A stretch of DNA of 64,000 bases from Xenophilus arseniciresistens (GTDB taxonomy: Bacteria; Pseudomonadota; Gammaproteobacteria; Burkholderiales; Burkholderiaceae_C), in NCBI RefSeq assembly GCF_028023875.1, contig NZ_JAQIPB010000007.1, positions 124,001 through 188,000 on the forward strand. Reading direction: 5' to 3'. Under the pieces are notes generated by a model. The model worked only from the letters and a program-made list of their open reading frames with translations, had not been told where the DNA came from and ran no database searches. The position numbers were made by a program, and so were the translations under genes. Below, one piece after another: positions 45,902 through 56,554 of the stretch (the first letter of the stretch is position 1; each line of letters begins with the position of its first letter).

Positions 45902-46555
45902 ATGGTTAGCTCGATGTCTGCAGACGAGTCTGTCTCTACGACCCACGCAGCGCCGGAGACGGCGCCGCCCCCCGTGCGCAAGCGCCCCAAGCCCGGCGAA
46001 CGTCGGGTGCAGATCCTGCAGGCGCTGGCCGCCATGCTGGAGCAGCCCGGCGCCGAGCGCGTGACCACGGCCGCACTGGCCGCGCGCCTGAGCGTCAGCG
46101 AGGCCGCGCTGTACCGCCACTTCGCCAGCAAGGCCCAGATGTTCGAGGGCCTGATCGACTTCATCGAGCAGAGCGTGTTCACCCTGGTCAACCAGATCAC
46201 CGAACGCGAGCTGCAGGCCCATGAGAAGGCCGCCCAGGTGCTGCGCGTGCTGATCCAGTTCGCCGAAAAAAACCCCGGCATGACGCGCGTGATGGTGGGC
46301 GATGCGCTGGTGTACGAGAACGAGCGGCTGCAGCAGCGCATGAACCTGTTCTTCGACAAGCTCGAGGCCGCGCTCAAGCAGGTGCTGCGCGACGGGGCCG
46401 TGGCGCAGGGCAGCGAGGCCCCCACCGCAGACGCCCAGGCCCGCGCCGCGGCGCTGACGGCGCTGGCCATGGGCCAGCTGCAGCGCTTTGCCCGCTCGGG
46501 CTTCAGGCGCGCGCCCTCGGAGCACCTGGACGCGAGCCTGGCCCTGCTGCTCTGA
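45902..46555 (+). CDS. slmA: nucleoid occlusion factor SlmA (TetR fold)
   Basis: DNA-bound FtsZ antagonist that prevents septum formation over the nucleoid. The 217-aa protein has a Ser/Pro-rich N-terminus, then GERRVQILQALAAMLEQ and the HTH TTAALAARLSVSEAALYRHF, followed by KAQMFEGLIDFIEQSVF and a dimerisation domain. The TAALAxxLxVSEAALYRHFxSKAxMFEGLIxFIE pattern is specific to SlmA. ATG 45914 is an alternative start; neither has a clear ribosome binding site. It ends at a bidirectional terminator shared with katG. Confidence 0.92.
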   Translation: MVSSMSADESVSTTHAAPETAPPPVRKRPKPGERRVQILQALAAMLEQPGAERVTTAALAARLSVSEAALYRHFASKAQMFEGLIDFIEQSVFTLVNQITERELQAHEKAAQVLRVLIQFAEKNPGMTRVMVGDALVYENERLQQRMNLFFDKLEAALKQVLRDGAVAQGSEAPTADAQARAAALTALAMGQLQRFARSGFRRAPSEHLDASLALLL

Positions 46556-46570
46556 AGCTGTTCAACCAAC

Positions 46571-46615
46571 AAAAAAAGCCGCGCCACCTTCCAAGGGTGG
46601 CGCGGCTTTCTTTTT
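46571..46615. terminator. bidirectional intrinsic terminator between slmA and katG
   Basis: Perfect 14-bp stem AAAGCCGCGCCACC (46575-46588) / GGTGGCGCGGCTTT (46596-46609) with a 7-nt loop. A-run 46571-46577 on one side and T-rich 46607-46615 on the other give U-tracts in both directions, ending the slmA (+) and katG (-) transcripts. Confidence 0.92.
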
Positions 46616-46621
46616 GGAGGC

Positions 46622-48802
<2,181 letters not shown>

Positions 48803-48954
48803 GGGGCATTTCTCCTTGGGCGCCTGTTGTCGGGGCCTTCGATTCTTGACGCAAAGGGTGACGCGGCGCATTGCCATTTCCGATGCCGGCCATAGCCAGG
48901 ACCGGCCGTGATTCCTGACGGCACAATGCGGCTCATTTTTTCGACGGCTCATCC

Positions 48955-49854
48955 GTGTCGCCCGCGCCTTCATCGTCCATCACCGCCGAACTCGTGGCCG
49001 TGCTCGTCGCCGTCACGGGCGGGCAGGCGCGCGTGCTCACCACGCAGGAGGGCCGGGCCCTGCCCAGCGGGCCGCTGGAGCAGGCGCACCGCTCGCTGCA
49101 ATCGGGCATGCGGGCCTGGATCGAGCGCAGCACGCAGCAGCCCATCGGCTACATCGAGCAGCTCTACACCTTCGCCGACCGCGACCGTGCGAGCGCCCAG
49201 GGCCGCGTGGTCTCGGTCAGCTACCTGGGCCTGACGCGCGAAGCCGCGGCGCTGGGCAGCGGCTGGCGCGACTGGTACCACTACTTCCCCTGGGAAGACC
49301 GCCGCGCAGGCGCCGCCGAAGCCGTGCTGGCGCCGCTGCTGCCGGCCCTGCTGGCCTGGCGCGACGCCGCGCCCGATGCGCCCCAGGCCCAGCGCCGCCG
49401 CATGCGCGTGGACACGGCCTTCGGCCTGCAGGGCGCGCCCTGGAACGAGGACTTCGTGCTGCAGCGCTACGAGCTGCTGTACGAAGCGGGCCTGGTGGCC
49501 GAAGCCGGCGGGCGCCACGGCGGCACCGGCGCGCCCATGGCGCTGGACCATCGCCGCATCCTGGCCACCGGCATCGCGCGGCTGCGCGCCAAGATCAAGT
49601 ACCGGCCCGTGGTGTTCGAGCTCATGCCGCCGTCCTTCACCCTGCTGCAACTGCAGCAGACCGTGGAGGCGCTGGCCGGCCACGCGCTGCACAAGCAGAA
49701 CTTCCGCCGCCTGGTCGAGCAGCAGGCGCTGGTGGAAGAGACCGGCGCGCAGACCCAGGGCGGCTCGGGCCGTCCGGCCATGCTGTTCCGCTTCCGCGAC
49801 GACGTGCTGCTGGAGCGCGCGATCTCGGGCAGCAAGCTGCCGCTCTCGCGCTGA
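48955..49854 (+). CDS. NadQ/NrtR-like NAD biosynthesis transcriptional regulator
   Basis: A 299-aa protein with a degenerate Nudix-like N-terminal domain ([22 protein letters not shown], then [14 protein letters not shown]) and a C-terminal winged-helix domain. [25 protein letters not shown] and [19 protein letters not shown] are the characteristic DNA-binding half of NrtR-type regulators. The long form resembles the proteobacterial regulator called NadQ. No catalytic Nudix box (GX5EX7REUXEEXGU) is visible, so it is a sensor rather than a hydrolase. nadC lies 107 nt downstream with two matching motifs in front of it, strongly supporting control of NAD synthesis. Confidence 0.85.
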   Translation: MSPAPSSSITAELVAVLVAVTGGQARVLTTQEGRALPSGPLEQAHRSLQSGMRAWIERSTQQPIGYIEQLYTFADRDRASAQGRVVSVSYLGLTREAAALGSGWRDWYHYFPWEDRRAGAAEAVLAPLLPALLAWRDAAPDAPQAQRRRMRVDTAFGLQGAPWNEDFVLQRYELLYEAGLVAEAGGRHGGTGAPMALDHRRILATGIARLRAKIKYRPVVFELMPPSFTLLQLQQTVEALAGHALHKQNFRRLVEQQALVEETGAQTQGGSGRPAMLFRFRDDVLLERAISGSKLPLSR

Positions 49855-49891
49855 CCGCACTGCCGACCCGGGTACCGGCCTCAGGCTGAAC

Positions 49892-49949
49892 TTATGCTCG
49901 ATTCAAGTATAAAAACTAGCCTTCTTGTAATACTCAAAATGAGCAATAC
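49892..49949. promoter_or_regulatory. tandem operator-like sites in front of nadC
   Basis: Site 1 at 49892-49912 reads TTATGCTC-GATTC-AAGTATAA. Site 2 at 49927-49949 reads GTAATACTC-AAAAT-GAGCAATAC. Each is an imperfect palindrome with ATRCTC half-sites and a 5-nt centre. They are 35 nt apart centre to centre, and site 2 ends just before the GGAGGTG ribosome binding site. They sit between the NadQ/NrtR-like gene and nadC and are the likely binding sites of that regulator. Confidence 0.65.
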
Positions 49950-49961
49950 GGAGGTGAACCC

Positions 49962-50813
49962 ATGACCACGACCGTGCCACCGCTGCCCTTGTTGATGCTG
50001 GAGGCGCCGGTGCGCGCCGCGCTGCTGGAAGACCTGGGCCGGGCCGGCGACCTGACCAGCTTTGCCGTGGTGCCCGAGGCGGCGCGCAGCCGGCTCACGC
50101 TGGTGGCGCGCCAGGCCGGCGTGCTGGCCGGGCTGGACCTGGCCCGCCTGGCCTTCACTTTTTGCGATGCGGCCATCGACTTCCAGCCGCTGCTGGCCGA
50201 CGGTGCGCGGCTGCAGCCGGGCAGCGCCATCGCGCACATCGAAGGCTCGGCCCGCGCGATCCTGATGGCCGAGCGCACGGCGCTGAACTTCCTCGGGCAT
50301 CTCTCTGGCGTGGCCAGCGCCACCGCCTGCATTGCCGATGCGATTGCCCACACCCGCGCGCGCGTGACCTGCACGCGCAAGACCCTGCCGGGCCTGCGCG
50401 CGCTGCAGAAGTACGCGGTGCGCGTGGGCGGCGGCAGCAACCACCGCTTCGGGCTGGACGATGCGGTGCTGATCAAGGACAACCACATCGCCATCGCCGG
50501 CAGCCTGCGCACCGCCGTCGAACGCGCGCGCGCCGCCATGGGCCACATGGTGCAGATGGAGGTGGAGGTGGACACGCTGGCGCAGCTGCGCGAGGCGCTT
50601 GCGCTGCAGGTGCCCATCGTGCTGCTGGACAACATGGACCTGCCCACCTTGCGCGAGGCCGTGCGCCTGAACGAGGGCCGCGCGGTGCTCGAAGCCTCGG
50701 GCCGCGTGAGCGCCGAAACCGCGCCAGCCATTGCCGAGACCGGCGTGGACCAGATCGCCGTGGGCTGGATCACGCACAGCGCGGCCGTGCTCGACATCGG
50801 CCTGGATGCTTGA
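49962..50813 (+). CDS. nadC: nicotinate-nucleotide pyrophosphorylase (carboxylating)
   Basis: Quinolinate phosphoribosyltransferase of de novo NAD synthesis: quinolinate + PRPP to nicotinate mononucleotide. The 283-aa enzyme has the motifs [52 protein letters not shown] and VLLDNMDL. The start has a good GGAGGTG ribosome binding site. nadA and nadB are not in the window. Confidence 0.96.
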   Translation: MTTTVPPLPLLMLEAPVRAALLEDLGRAGDLTSFAVVPEAARSRLTLVARQAGVLAGLDLARLAFTFCDAAIDFQPLLADGARLQPGSAIAHIEGSARAILMAERTALNFLGHLSGVASATACIADAIAHTRARVTCTRKTLPGLRALQKYAVRVGGGSNHRFGLDDAVLIKDNHIAIAGSLRTAVERARAAMGHMVQMEVEVDTLAQLREALALQVPIVLLDNMDLPTLREAVRLNEGRAVLEASGRVSAETAPAIAETGVDQIAVGWITHSAAVLDIGLDA

Positions 50814-50821
50814 GATGAAAC

Positions 50822-50900
50822 GACCCCCACGCTTCCCCGCTTCGCGAGGTCCGCTGCCCCCCGAGGGGTTGCCTCAGTGCCTTCGGGCGGCCGGGCGCCA
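50822..50900. repeat. GC-rich intergenic repeat between nadC and the Bug receptor gene
   Basis: Text of the form GACCCCCACGCTTCCCCGCTTCGCG followed by CTGCCCCCCGAGGGG can fold into short GC hairpins (CCCC-CCGA-GGGG; named here by its core motifs). It resembles the dispersed repeats typical of Comamonadaceae intergenic regions and is a cousin of the block before argB. Confidence 0.45.
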
Positions 50901-50905
50901 CTGAG

Positions 50906-51907
50906 ATGAAGCAGTTGCGCAGCACAGCGGCACGCGCGCTGGTCGTCGGCGCCTGCGTTCTTGCCAGCATCACGCCGGTCCAGGCCACCGAGCCAGCACC
51001 GTTCCCCAACCGCCCCATCACCCTCGTCGTGACCTTCGCGCCGGGCGGCGGCACCGACCTGCTCGCGCGCAAGCTCGCGCCCGTGCTGCACCAGGCCCTG
51101 GGCCAGAGCGTGGTGGTGGAAAACCGGCCCGGCGCCAGCGGCAACATCGGCGCCAGCCATGTGGCCCGGGCGCAGGCCGACGGGCACACGCTGCTGATGG
51201 TCAACAGCTCCTTTGCGATCAACCCCGGCGTCTTCGGCCCGCTGGACTTCTCGCCCTCGCGCGACTTCACGCCCGTGTTCAACGTGGGCTTCGTGCCCTC
51301 CGTGCTGGTGGTGCCGCCGGGATCACCGCTGCGCCACATGGGCGATCTGCTGCAGGCCGCCAAGGCACCCGCGGCGCCCATGCTGTTCGCCTCCTGCGGC
51401 GCCGGCACGCCGCAGCACCTGGCCGGCGAGATGCTGCAGATGGCCGCGCCGCTGCGCATGGCGCAGGTGCCCTACAAGGGCTGCGGGCCGGCGCTGGCCG
51501 ATGTGATGTCGGGGCAGGTCGGGCTGGGCATCGTCACCGCCAGCAGCGCGGCGCCGCTGCTGGCGACTGCGAAGCTGCGCGCGCTGGCCGTCACCTCGCC
51601 GCAGCGCACGGCGCAGTTGCCCGATGTGCCCACGGTGGCCGAGCAGGGCCTCCCCGGCTATGAGCTGGACCAGTGGCACGGCCTGCTGGCGCCGGCCGGC
51701 ACGCCCGAGGCCGTGGTGCAGAAGCTCAACCAGGCATTGGCGCAGGGACTGGCCGATCCGGCGCTGCAGGCGCAACTGCGCGGCCTGGGCTACACGCTCA
51801 CGCGGGGCGCGGACATGGCGCCGCAGGCTTTCGGCAGCCTGCTCGCGCGCGACCTGCGGCGCTTCGGCATGGTCACGGCCAAGCTTGGCCTGCGTGTGGA
51901 GCAGTAG
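50906..51907 (+). CDS. Bug/TctC-family tripartite tricarboxylate transporter substrate-binding protein
   Basis: A 333-aa periplasmic receptor. Signal peptide MKQLRSTAARALVVGACVLA with likely cleavage after VQA; then PFPNRPITLVVTFAPGGGTDLLAR, VVVENRPGASGNIG, VPYKGCGPALADVMSGQV and LPDVPTVAEQGLPGYE, all Bug hallmarks. It is the second such receptor in the window and again lacks TctAB genes. It converges tail to tail with the Ldh-family gene (4-nt gap), so it may serve the neighbouring catabolic locus, but it is not in its operon. Ligand unknown. Confidence 0.92.
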   Translation: MKQLRSTAARALVVGACVLASITPVQATEPAPFPNRPITLVVTFAPGGGTDLLARKLAPVLHQALGQSVVVENRPGASGNIGASHVARAQADGHTLLMVNSSFAINPGVFGPLDFSPSRDFTPVFNVGFVPSVLVVPPGSPLRHMGDLLQAAKAPAAPMLFASCGAGTPQHLAGEMLQMAAPLRMAQVPYKGCGPALADVMSGQVGLGIVTASSAAPLLATAKLRALAVTSPQRTAQLPDVPTVAEQGLPGYELDQWHGLLAPAGTPEAVVQKLNQALAQGLADPALQAQLRGLGYTLTRGADMAPQAFGSLLARDLRRFGMVTAKLGLRVEQ

Positions 51908-51911
51908 GCCC

Positions 51912-52970
51912 TCAGCCGACGCTGCAACCCACCTTGCGGCCCGCTTCGACGATCTCGGCCCAGGTCTGGTCGTCCATCGTGATGCCCTGCTGCATGCGTG
52001 CGGCGCGCGCCGCGCGCTCGGGCTCGCCGGCGATCAGCACGCGCTCGTGGCCTTCGCCGGGCGGCCCCTGGCGCAGCCAGTCCACGAAGGCGCGCGCCTC
52101 CTGCTCGAACACCTGCTGCGTGCCCAGCCGGGCCGGGTCGATCAGCACCGTGAGCATGCCGTTGAGCACGGTGCGTGCCTGGTCGGCCTCGCGGTGCCAG
52201 GTGCCGCCGCCCGAGAGCGCGCCGCCCAGCAGCTCGCACGCCACGGCCATGCCATAGCCCTTGTGCTCGCCGAAGGTCATGAGTGCGCCGAACAGGCCGT
52301 TGCTCTGCGGCACCACCACAACGCCGGGGTCGGTGGTGGGGCGGCCGTGCTCGTCGATCAAGGTGCCGGGTGCCACGCGCTCGCCCTTGTTGTGGGCCAC
52401 GCGCATCTTGCCCTGTGCCACGCGGCTGGTGGCGAAATCGAGCACGAAGGGTTCTTCGCCCGCCAGCGGCACGCCGATGCAGCAGGGGTTGGTGCCGAAG
52501 CGCCCGTCGCCGCCGCCAAAGGGCGCCACCACGGGGCGCGACAGCACGTTCACGAAGTGCAGCGAGACCAGCCCGGCCTGCACCGCCATCTCGGCGAAGT
52601 GGCCGATGCGGCCCAGGTGGTGGCTGTTGCCCACCGTCATGATGCAGTTGCCATGCTGCTTTGCCCGCGCGATGCCCATCTGCATGGCCTGCTCGCCCAC
52701 CACCTGGCCGTAGCCACGCTGGCCGTCCAGGGCCAGCAGGGTGCCGATGTCCAGGGTCGCCGTGGCGCAGGTATTGGGCTTGAGGCCGCCTTCGAGCACG
52801 GCGTCCACATAGCGCGGCACCATGCCCACGCCATGCGAGTCATGGCCCGAGAGGTTGGCCAGCACCAGGTTCGCCGCGACGGTCTGCGCCTCGGCCGCGC
52901 TGCTGCCCGCAGCCGCGATGATCTGCGCGACCTGCGCGGTGAGTTGATTTGGAAGAATGGTCTTGCTCAC
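51912..52970 (-). CDS. Ldh family (malate/L-lactate-type) NAD(P)-dependent oxidoreductase
   Basis: A 352-aa member of the Ldh2 family (malate, L-lactate, ureidoglycolate, sulfolactate and diketogulonate dehydrogenases), unrelated to classical Rossmann LDHs. Family motifs: GHDSHGVGMVPRYVD (catalytic His region), GQRGYGQVVGEQAM, SHHLGRIGHFAEMA, FGTNPCCIGVPL and GEHKGYGMAVACELL. It starts at GTG 52970 overlapping the dehydratase stop (GTGA), so it is the last gene of the dctPQM-uxaA-like operon. It likely handles the 2-hydroxy or 2-keto acid produced or consumed in this pathway. L-lactate is one candidate, because the adjacent SDR/FAH pair could release lactate. Confidence 0.9.
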   Translation of the reverse strand: MSKTILPNQLTAQVAQIIAAAGSSAAEAQTVAANLVLANLSGHDSHGVGMVPRYVDAVLEGGLKPNTCATATLDIGTLLALDGQRGYGQVVGEQAMQMGIARAKQHGNCIMTVGNSHHLGRIGHFAEMAVQAGLVSLHFVNVLSRPVVAPFGGGDGRFGTNPCCIGVPLAGEEPFVLDFATSRVAQGKMRVAHNKGERVAPGTLIDEHGRPTTDPGVVVVPQSNGLFGALMTFGEHKGYGMAVACELLGGALSGGGTWHREADQARTVLNGMLTVLIDPARLGTQQVFEQEARAFVDWLRQGPPGEGHERVLIAGEPERAARAARMQQGITMDDQTWAEIVEAGRKVGCSVG

Positions 52971-54493
52971 ATCACTGCTCCGACTTGCCACGGCACGAAC
53001 TCGCTTTGGCCGTAGCCGTGCTTCTCGCTCTTGCTCTGCTGGCCCGAGGCCGTGGCCAGCACCAGATCGAAGATGCGCTGGCCCATCTCCTGGATGCTGG
53101 CGCGGCCGTCGACGATCTCGCCGCAGTTGATGTCCATGTCCTCCTCCTGCCGCTGCCACAGCGCGCTGTTGGTGGCCAGCTTCAGCGAAGGCGAGGGCGC
53201 GCAGCCATAGGCCGAACCGCGACCCGTGGTGAAGCAGATCATGTTGGCACCGCCGGCCACCTGGCCCGTGGCGCTCACGGGGTCGTAGCCGGGCGTGTCC
53301 ATGTAGACGAAGCCATGCGCCGTGACGGGCTCGGCGTACTCGTACACGGCTTCCAGGTTGCTGGTGCCGCCCTTGGCCACTGCGCCCAGGGACTTTTCAA
53401 GAATGGTCGTGAGCCCCCCCGCCTTGTTGCCCGGCGAGGGGTTGTTGTTCATCTCGCCTTCGTTGAGCGCCGTGTAGCGCTCCCACCAGTGGATGCGCTC
53501 GACCAGCTTTTCGCCCACCTCGCGGCGCACGGCGCGGCGCGTGAGCAGGTGCTCGGCGCCATAGACCTCGGGAGTTTCGGAAAGGATGGCGGTGCCGCCA
53601 TGGGCCACCAGCAGGTCCACCGCGGCGCCCAGCGCCGGGTTGGCGCTGATGCCCGAATAGCCATCGGAGCCGCCGCACTGCAGGCCGATGGTGATGTGCG
53701 CCGCGCTGCAGGGCTGGCGCTGCACGGCGTTGGCGCGCGGCAGCATGGCGTTGATCAGCGCAATGCCCTTTTCCACCGTCTTGCGCGTGCCACCGGTGTC
53801 CTGGATGTTGAAGGTCTGCAGGTTGTCGCCTTCCACCAGGTGCCCGGTGGCCAGCCAGGCGTTGATCTGGTTGGCCTCGCAGCCCAGGCCCACCACCAGC
53901 ACGCCCGCGAAGTTCGCATGCGTGGCATAGCCCGTCAGCGTGCGCGCCAGGATCTGCATGCCCAGGCCCTGGGTGTCCATGCCGCAGCCCGTGCCGTGCG
54001 TGAGCGCGACCACACCGTCCACGTTGGGGAAGGCCGCGAGTGCGGCCGGGTTGGTCTGGCGCGAGAAATGGTCGGCGATCGCGCGTGCGGCCGTGGCCGA
54101 GCAGTTCACGCTGGTCAGCACGCCGATGTAGTTGCGCGTGGCCACGCGGCCATCGGCGCGCCGGATGCCCATGAAGCTGGCCTCGCGCCTGGGCGGCGCG
54201 GGCTTCACGTCGGCGCCGAAGGCGTAGTCGCGCGCAAAGTCGCCCTTGTCCGGCCCCATGTCCAGGTTGTGCGTGTGCACGTGCTCGCCCTGGGCGATGG
54301 GCCGACTCGCGAAGCCGATGATCTGGTTGTAGCGGCGCACCGGCGCGCCGGCCGCGATGTCGCGCGCCGCCACCTTGTGGCCGGCCGGCACCAGGCCGCG
54401 CACCGTGAAGTGCTCGACGCTGGCGCCGCCGACCAGTTGGCCGCGCGCGATCACCACGTCGTCGGCGGGGTGCAGGCGGATGAAGGGGGTCAT
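52967..54493 (-). CDS. UxaA/GarD-family aldonate (altronate/galactarate-type) dehydratase
   Basis: A 508-aa full-length member of the altronate/galactarate dehydratase family, iron-dependent lyases that dehydrate sugar acids to 2-keto-3-deoxy acids. The N-terminal SAF domain (~1-90; HPADDVVIARGQLVGG) is followed by the UxaA core with conserved cysteines in HGTGCGMDTQG, GLGCEANQI and GLQCGGSDGYSGISANPALG. Sulfolactate sulfo-lyase (SuyAB) is a split relative, so a sulfonate role is a minor alternative. The start ATG 54493 has an unusual (GA)6 purine tract instead of a normal ribosome binding site. Downstream of dctM by 26 nt and overlapping the Ldh gene by 4 nt. Confidence 0.9.
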   Translation of the reverse strand: MTPFIRLHPADDVVIARGQLVGGASVEHFTVRGLVPAGHKVAARDIAAGAPVRRYNQIIGFASRPIAQGEHVHTHNLDMGPDKGDFARDYAFGADVKPAPPRREASFMGIRRADGRVATRNYIGVLTSVNCSATAARAIADHFSRQTNPAALAAFPNVDGVVALTHGTGCGMDTQGLGMQILARTLTGYATHANFAGVLVVGLGCEANQINAWLATGHLVEGDNLQTFNIQDTGGTRKTVEKGIALINAMLPRANAVQRQPCSAAHITIGLQCGGSDGYSGISANPALGAAVDLLVAHGGTAILSETPEVYGAEHLLTRRAVRREVGEKLVERIHWWERYTALNEGEMNNNPSPGNKAGGLTTILEKSLGAVAKGGTSNLEAVYEYAEPVTAHGFVYMDTPGYDPVSATGQVAGGANMICFTTGRGSAYGCAPSPSLKLATNSALWQRQEEDMDINCGEIVDGRASIQEMGQRIFDLVLATASGQQSKSEKHGYGQSEFVPWQVGAVM

Positions 54494-54519
54494 CGTGGGC
54501 TCTCTCTCTCTCTTTTCTT

Positions 54520-55914
54520 CTAGAAGAACTGCCTGGGCAGCCACAGCACCAGCGAGGGCACATAGGTGATCACCGCCAGGCTCAGCAGCAGCGGCGCCAG
54601 CCAGGGCAGGATGGCCATGGTCGTGCGCTCGAAGGACAGGCCGGCCACGCGCGCCAGCACGAACAGCACCAGGCCCATGGGCGGATGCAGCAGGCCGATC
54701 ATGAGGTTCAGCACCATGACCAGGCCGAAGTGCACGGGGTCGATGCCCAGCTGCAGCGCAATGGGCAGCAGGATGGGCACCAGGATCGTGATGGCGGCCG
54801 TGGGCTCCAGGAAGCAGCCCACGAAGAGCATCAGCAGGTTGGCCAGCAGCAGAAAGACCCATGCTTCCTGCGTGAAGCCCAGCACCCAGTTGGCGATGCC
54901 GGTGGTGACCCCGGTGGCCGTCAGCATCCAGCCGAAGATGGACGCGGCGGCCACGATGAACAGCACGGTGGAGGTGGTCTCGATGGTCTCGAGGCAGACC
55001 TTGAGGAACATCTTCCACTTGAGCGTGCGGTACCACACGAAGCCCAGGATCATGGCCCACACGCAGGCCGCGATGGCGCCCTCGGTGGGCGTGAACAGCC
55101 CCGTGCTCATGCCGCCGATCAGCAGCACGGGCGTCATGATGGGCAGCAGTGCCTCGAACTTGAAGATCCTGTCGAGCACGAACAGCGAGGCCAGGCCCAC
55201 GAAGACGGCGGGCTGAGCGGGCACCTGCAGCTTGTCCACCACCAGCCACAGGCCCAGCGGCCAGCCCACCACCACGGCCAGCTCGCCCAGGGCCTTGGCC
55301 AGGCGCGAGCCGCTGAACTTCATGTCGCGGCCCCAGCCGTTCTTGTGCGCGAACCAGGCCACGGTGAGCATCATGAGGATGGTCATCAGAAGGCCCGGCA
55401 TCAGCCCCGCGAGGAACAGCGCGCCGATGGACACATTGCCCATCATTCCGTAAATCACAAAAGGCAGGCTGGGCGGAATGATGGGCCCGAGCGTGGCCGA
55501 GGCCGCCGTCACGCCCACGGCGAATTCCGTGCTGTAGCCGTGTTCCTTCATGGCCTTGATCTCGATGGTGCCCAGGCCCGCCGCGTCGGCGATGGCCGTG
55601 CCGCTCATGCCCGCAAACACCACCGATCCGACGATGTTCACGTGCCCCAGGCCGCCCTTGAGCCAGCCCACCAGCGCCAGCGCGAAGTTGTAGATGCGCG
55701 TGGTGATGCCGGCGTTGTTCATCAGATTGCCGGCCAGGATGAAGAAGGGCACCGCCAGCAGCGGAAAGCTGTCGATGCCGCTGACCATGCGGTGCACCAC
55801 CACGAAGGGCGGCAGGTTGCCCGAGAACAGGATGTAGACCAGCGAGGCGCCGGCCATCGCAATGGCCACCGGAATGCCGCCGGCCATGAAGAAGAGAAAG
55901 AGGATCTTGAGCAT
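54520..55914 (-). CDS. dctM: TRAP transporter large permease DctM
   Basis: The ion-driven transport subunit of a tripartite ATP-independent periplasmic transporter. The 464-aa protein has about 12 helices. Typical segments are VPFFILAGNLMNNAGI, GSVVFAGMSGTAIADAAGLGTIEIKAM, TAASATLGPIIPPSLPFVIYG and the second-half repeat FVGCFLEPTAAITILVPIL. It is separated from dctQ by only 12 nt. Gene order dctP-dctQ-dctM is the usual one. Confidence 0.95.
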   Translation of the reverse strand: MLKILFLFFMAGGIPVAIAMAGASLVYILFSGNLPPFVVVHRMVSGIDSFPLLAVPFFILAGNLMNNAGITTRIYNFALALVGWLKGGLGHVNIVGSVVFAGMSGTAIADAAGLGTIEIKAMKEHGYSTEFAVGVTAASATLGPIIPPSLPFVIYGMMGNVSIGALFLAGLMPGLLMTILMMLTVAWFAHKNGWGRDMKFSGSRLAKALGELAVVVGWPLGLWLVVDKLQVPAQPAVFVGLASLFVLDRIFKFEALLPIMTPVLLIGGMSTGLFTPTEGAIAACVWAMILGFVWYRTLKWKMFLKVCLETIETTSTVLFIVAAASIFGWMLTATGVTTGIANWVLGFTQEAWVFLLLANLLMLFVGCFLEPTAAITILVPILLPIALQLGIDPVHFGLVMVLNLMIGLLHPPMGLVLFVLARVAGLSFERTTMAILPWLAPLLLSLAVITYVPSLVLWLPRQFF

Positions 55915-55926
55915 GCTTTTCTTTTT

Positions 55927-56484
55927 CTAGTTGTCTTCCATCGTGGATTCAGGCCGCTCCAGCACGCTGTAGCCGCGCCGCCAGTGGATGCGCGCGACCT
56001 GCAGCGAACGCCAGGCCATGGCGATGAAGCCCAGCAGGCACACGCCGTAGACGATGTTCATCGGGGCGTCGATGATGGTCATGCGCGTGTTGCCGCCGAT
56101 CTTGAGCATCATCTGCACCGTCATCACGGCGCAGGCGATGAAGAAGGCGGTGCGCAGCACATCGACCGCGCGCGCGAGCCAGCGAGCCAGCGCGGCCGGC
56201 ATGTGCCTGAAGAAGAAGTCGACCTGGATGTGGTTGTTCTTGCGCACGCCGATGGCCGCGCCCACGAAGACCACGCCGATGAGCATGTAGCGCGCCACTT
56301 CCTCGGTCCAGGCGGCCGAGTCGTTGAACACATAGCGGGTGACGAACTGGTAGAGCACCGTGGCGCCCAGAAGCCAGAACAGCAGCAGCGCGGCCCAGCC
56401 CTCGGCAATGGTGCCCGACAGGTCCACCTTTTCATCCTGGGCGTGGAAGTGCCCTTCATCGTCGATGATTTTTTGTTCCGACAT
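55927..56484 (-). CDS. dctQ: TRAP transporter small permease DctQ
   Basis: A 185-aa membrane protein with four predicted helices (LLLFWLLGATVLYQFVTRYVF, EVARYMLIGVVFVGAAIGVRK, LRTAFFIACAVMTVQMML, MNIVYGVCLLGFIAMAWRS), the standard DctQ pattern including the conserved EExxRY segment (WTEEVARYM). ATG 56484 is chosen since the upstream extension runs through a palindromic intergenic repeat. Confidence 0.93.
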   Translation of the reverse strand: MSEQKIIDDEGHFHAQDEKVDLSGTIAEGWAALLLFWLLGATVLYQFVTRYVFNDSAAWTEEVARYMLIGVVFVGAAIGVRKNNHIQVDFFFRHMPAALARWLARAVDVLRTAFFIACAVMTVQMMLKIGGNTRMTIIDAPMNIVYGVCLLGFIAMAWRSLQVARIHWRRGYSVLERPESTMEDN

Positions 56485-56510
56485 GGGGATAGCTCCGCAA
56501 AGGGCAGACC

Positions 56511-56533
56511 CCCTCTCCCCACTGGGGAGAGGG
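56511..56533. repeat. REP-like palindrome between dctP and dctQ
   Basis: CCCTCTCCCC (56511-56520) and GGGGAGAGGG (56524-56533) are exact complements with an ACT loop, followed by CTGGGGTGAGAGG. This CCCTCTCCC...GGGAGAGGG text is a widespread intergenic repeat in proteobacteria. Placed after the binding-protein gene it can protect dctP mRNA and lower expression of the membrane subunits. Confidence 0.75.
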
Positions 56534-56554
56534 CTGGGGTGAGAGGTAGCGCGC

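Noticed and set aside
48803-48954. OxyR binding site upstream of katG
   Set aside because: CTAT/ATCG-like fragments are present but the four-part spaced OxyR pattern is not matched well enough to call.
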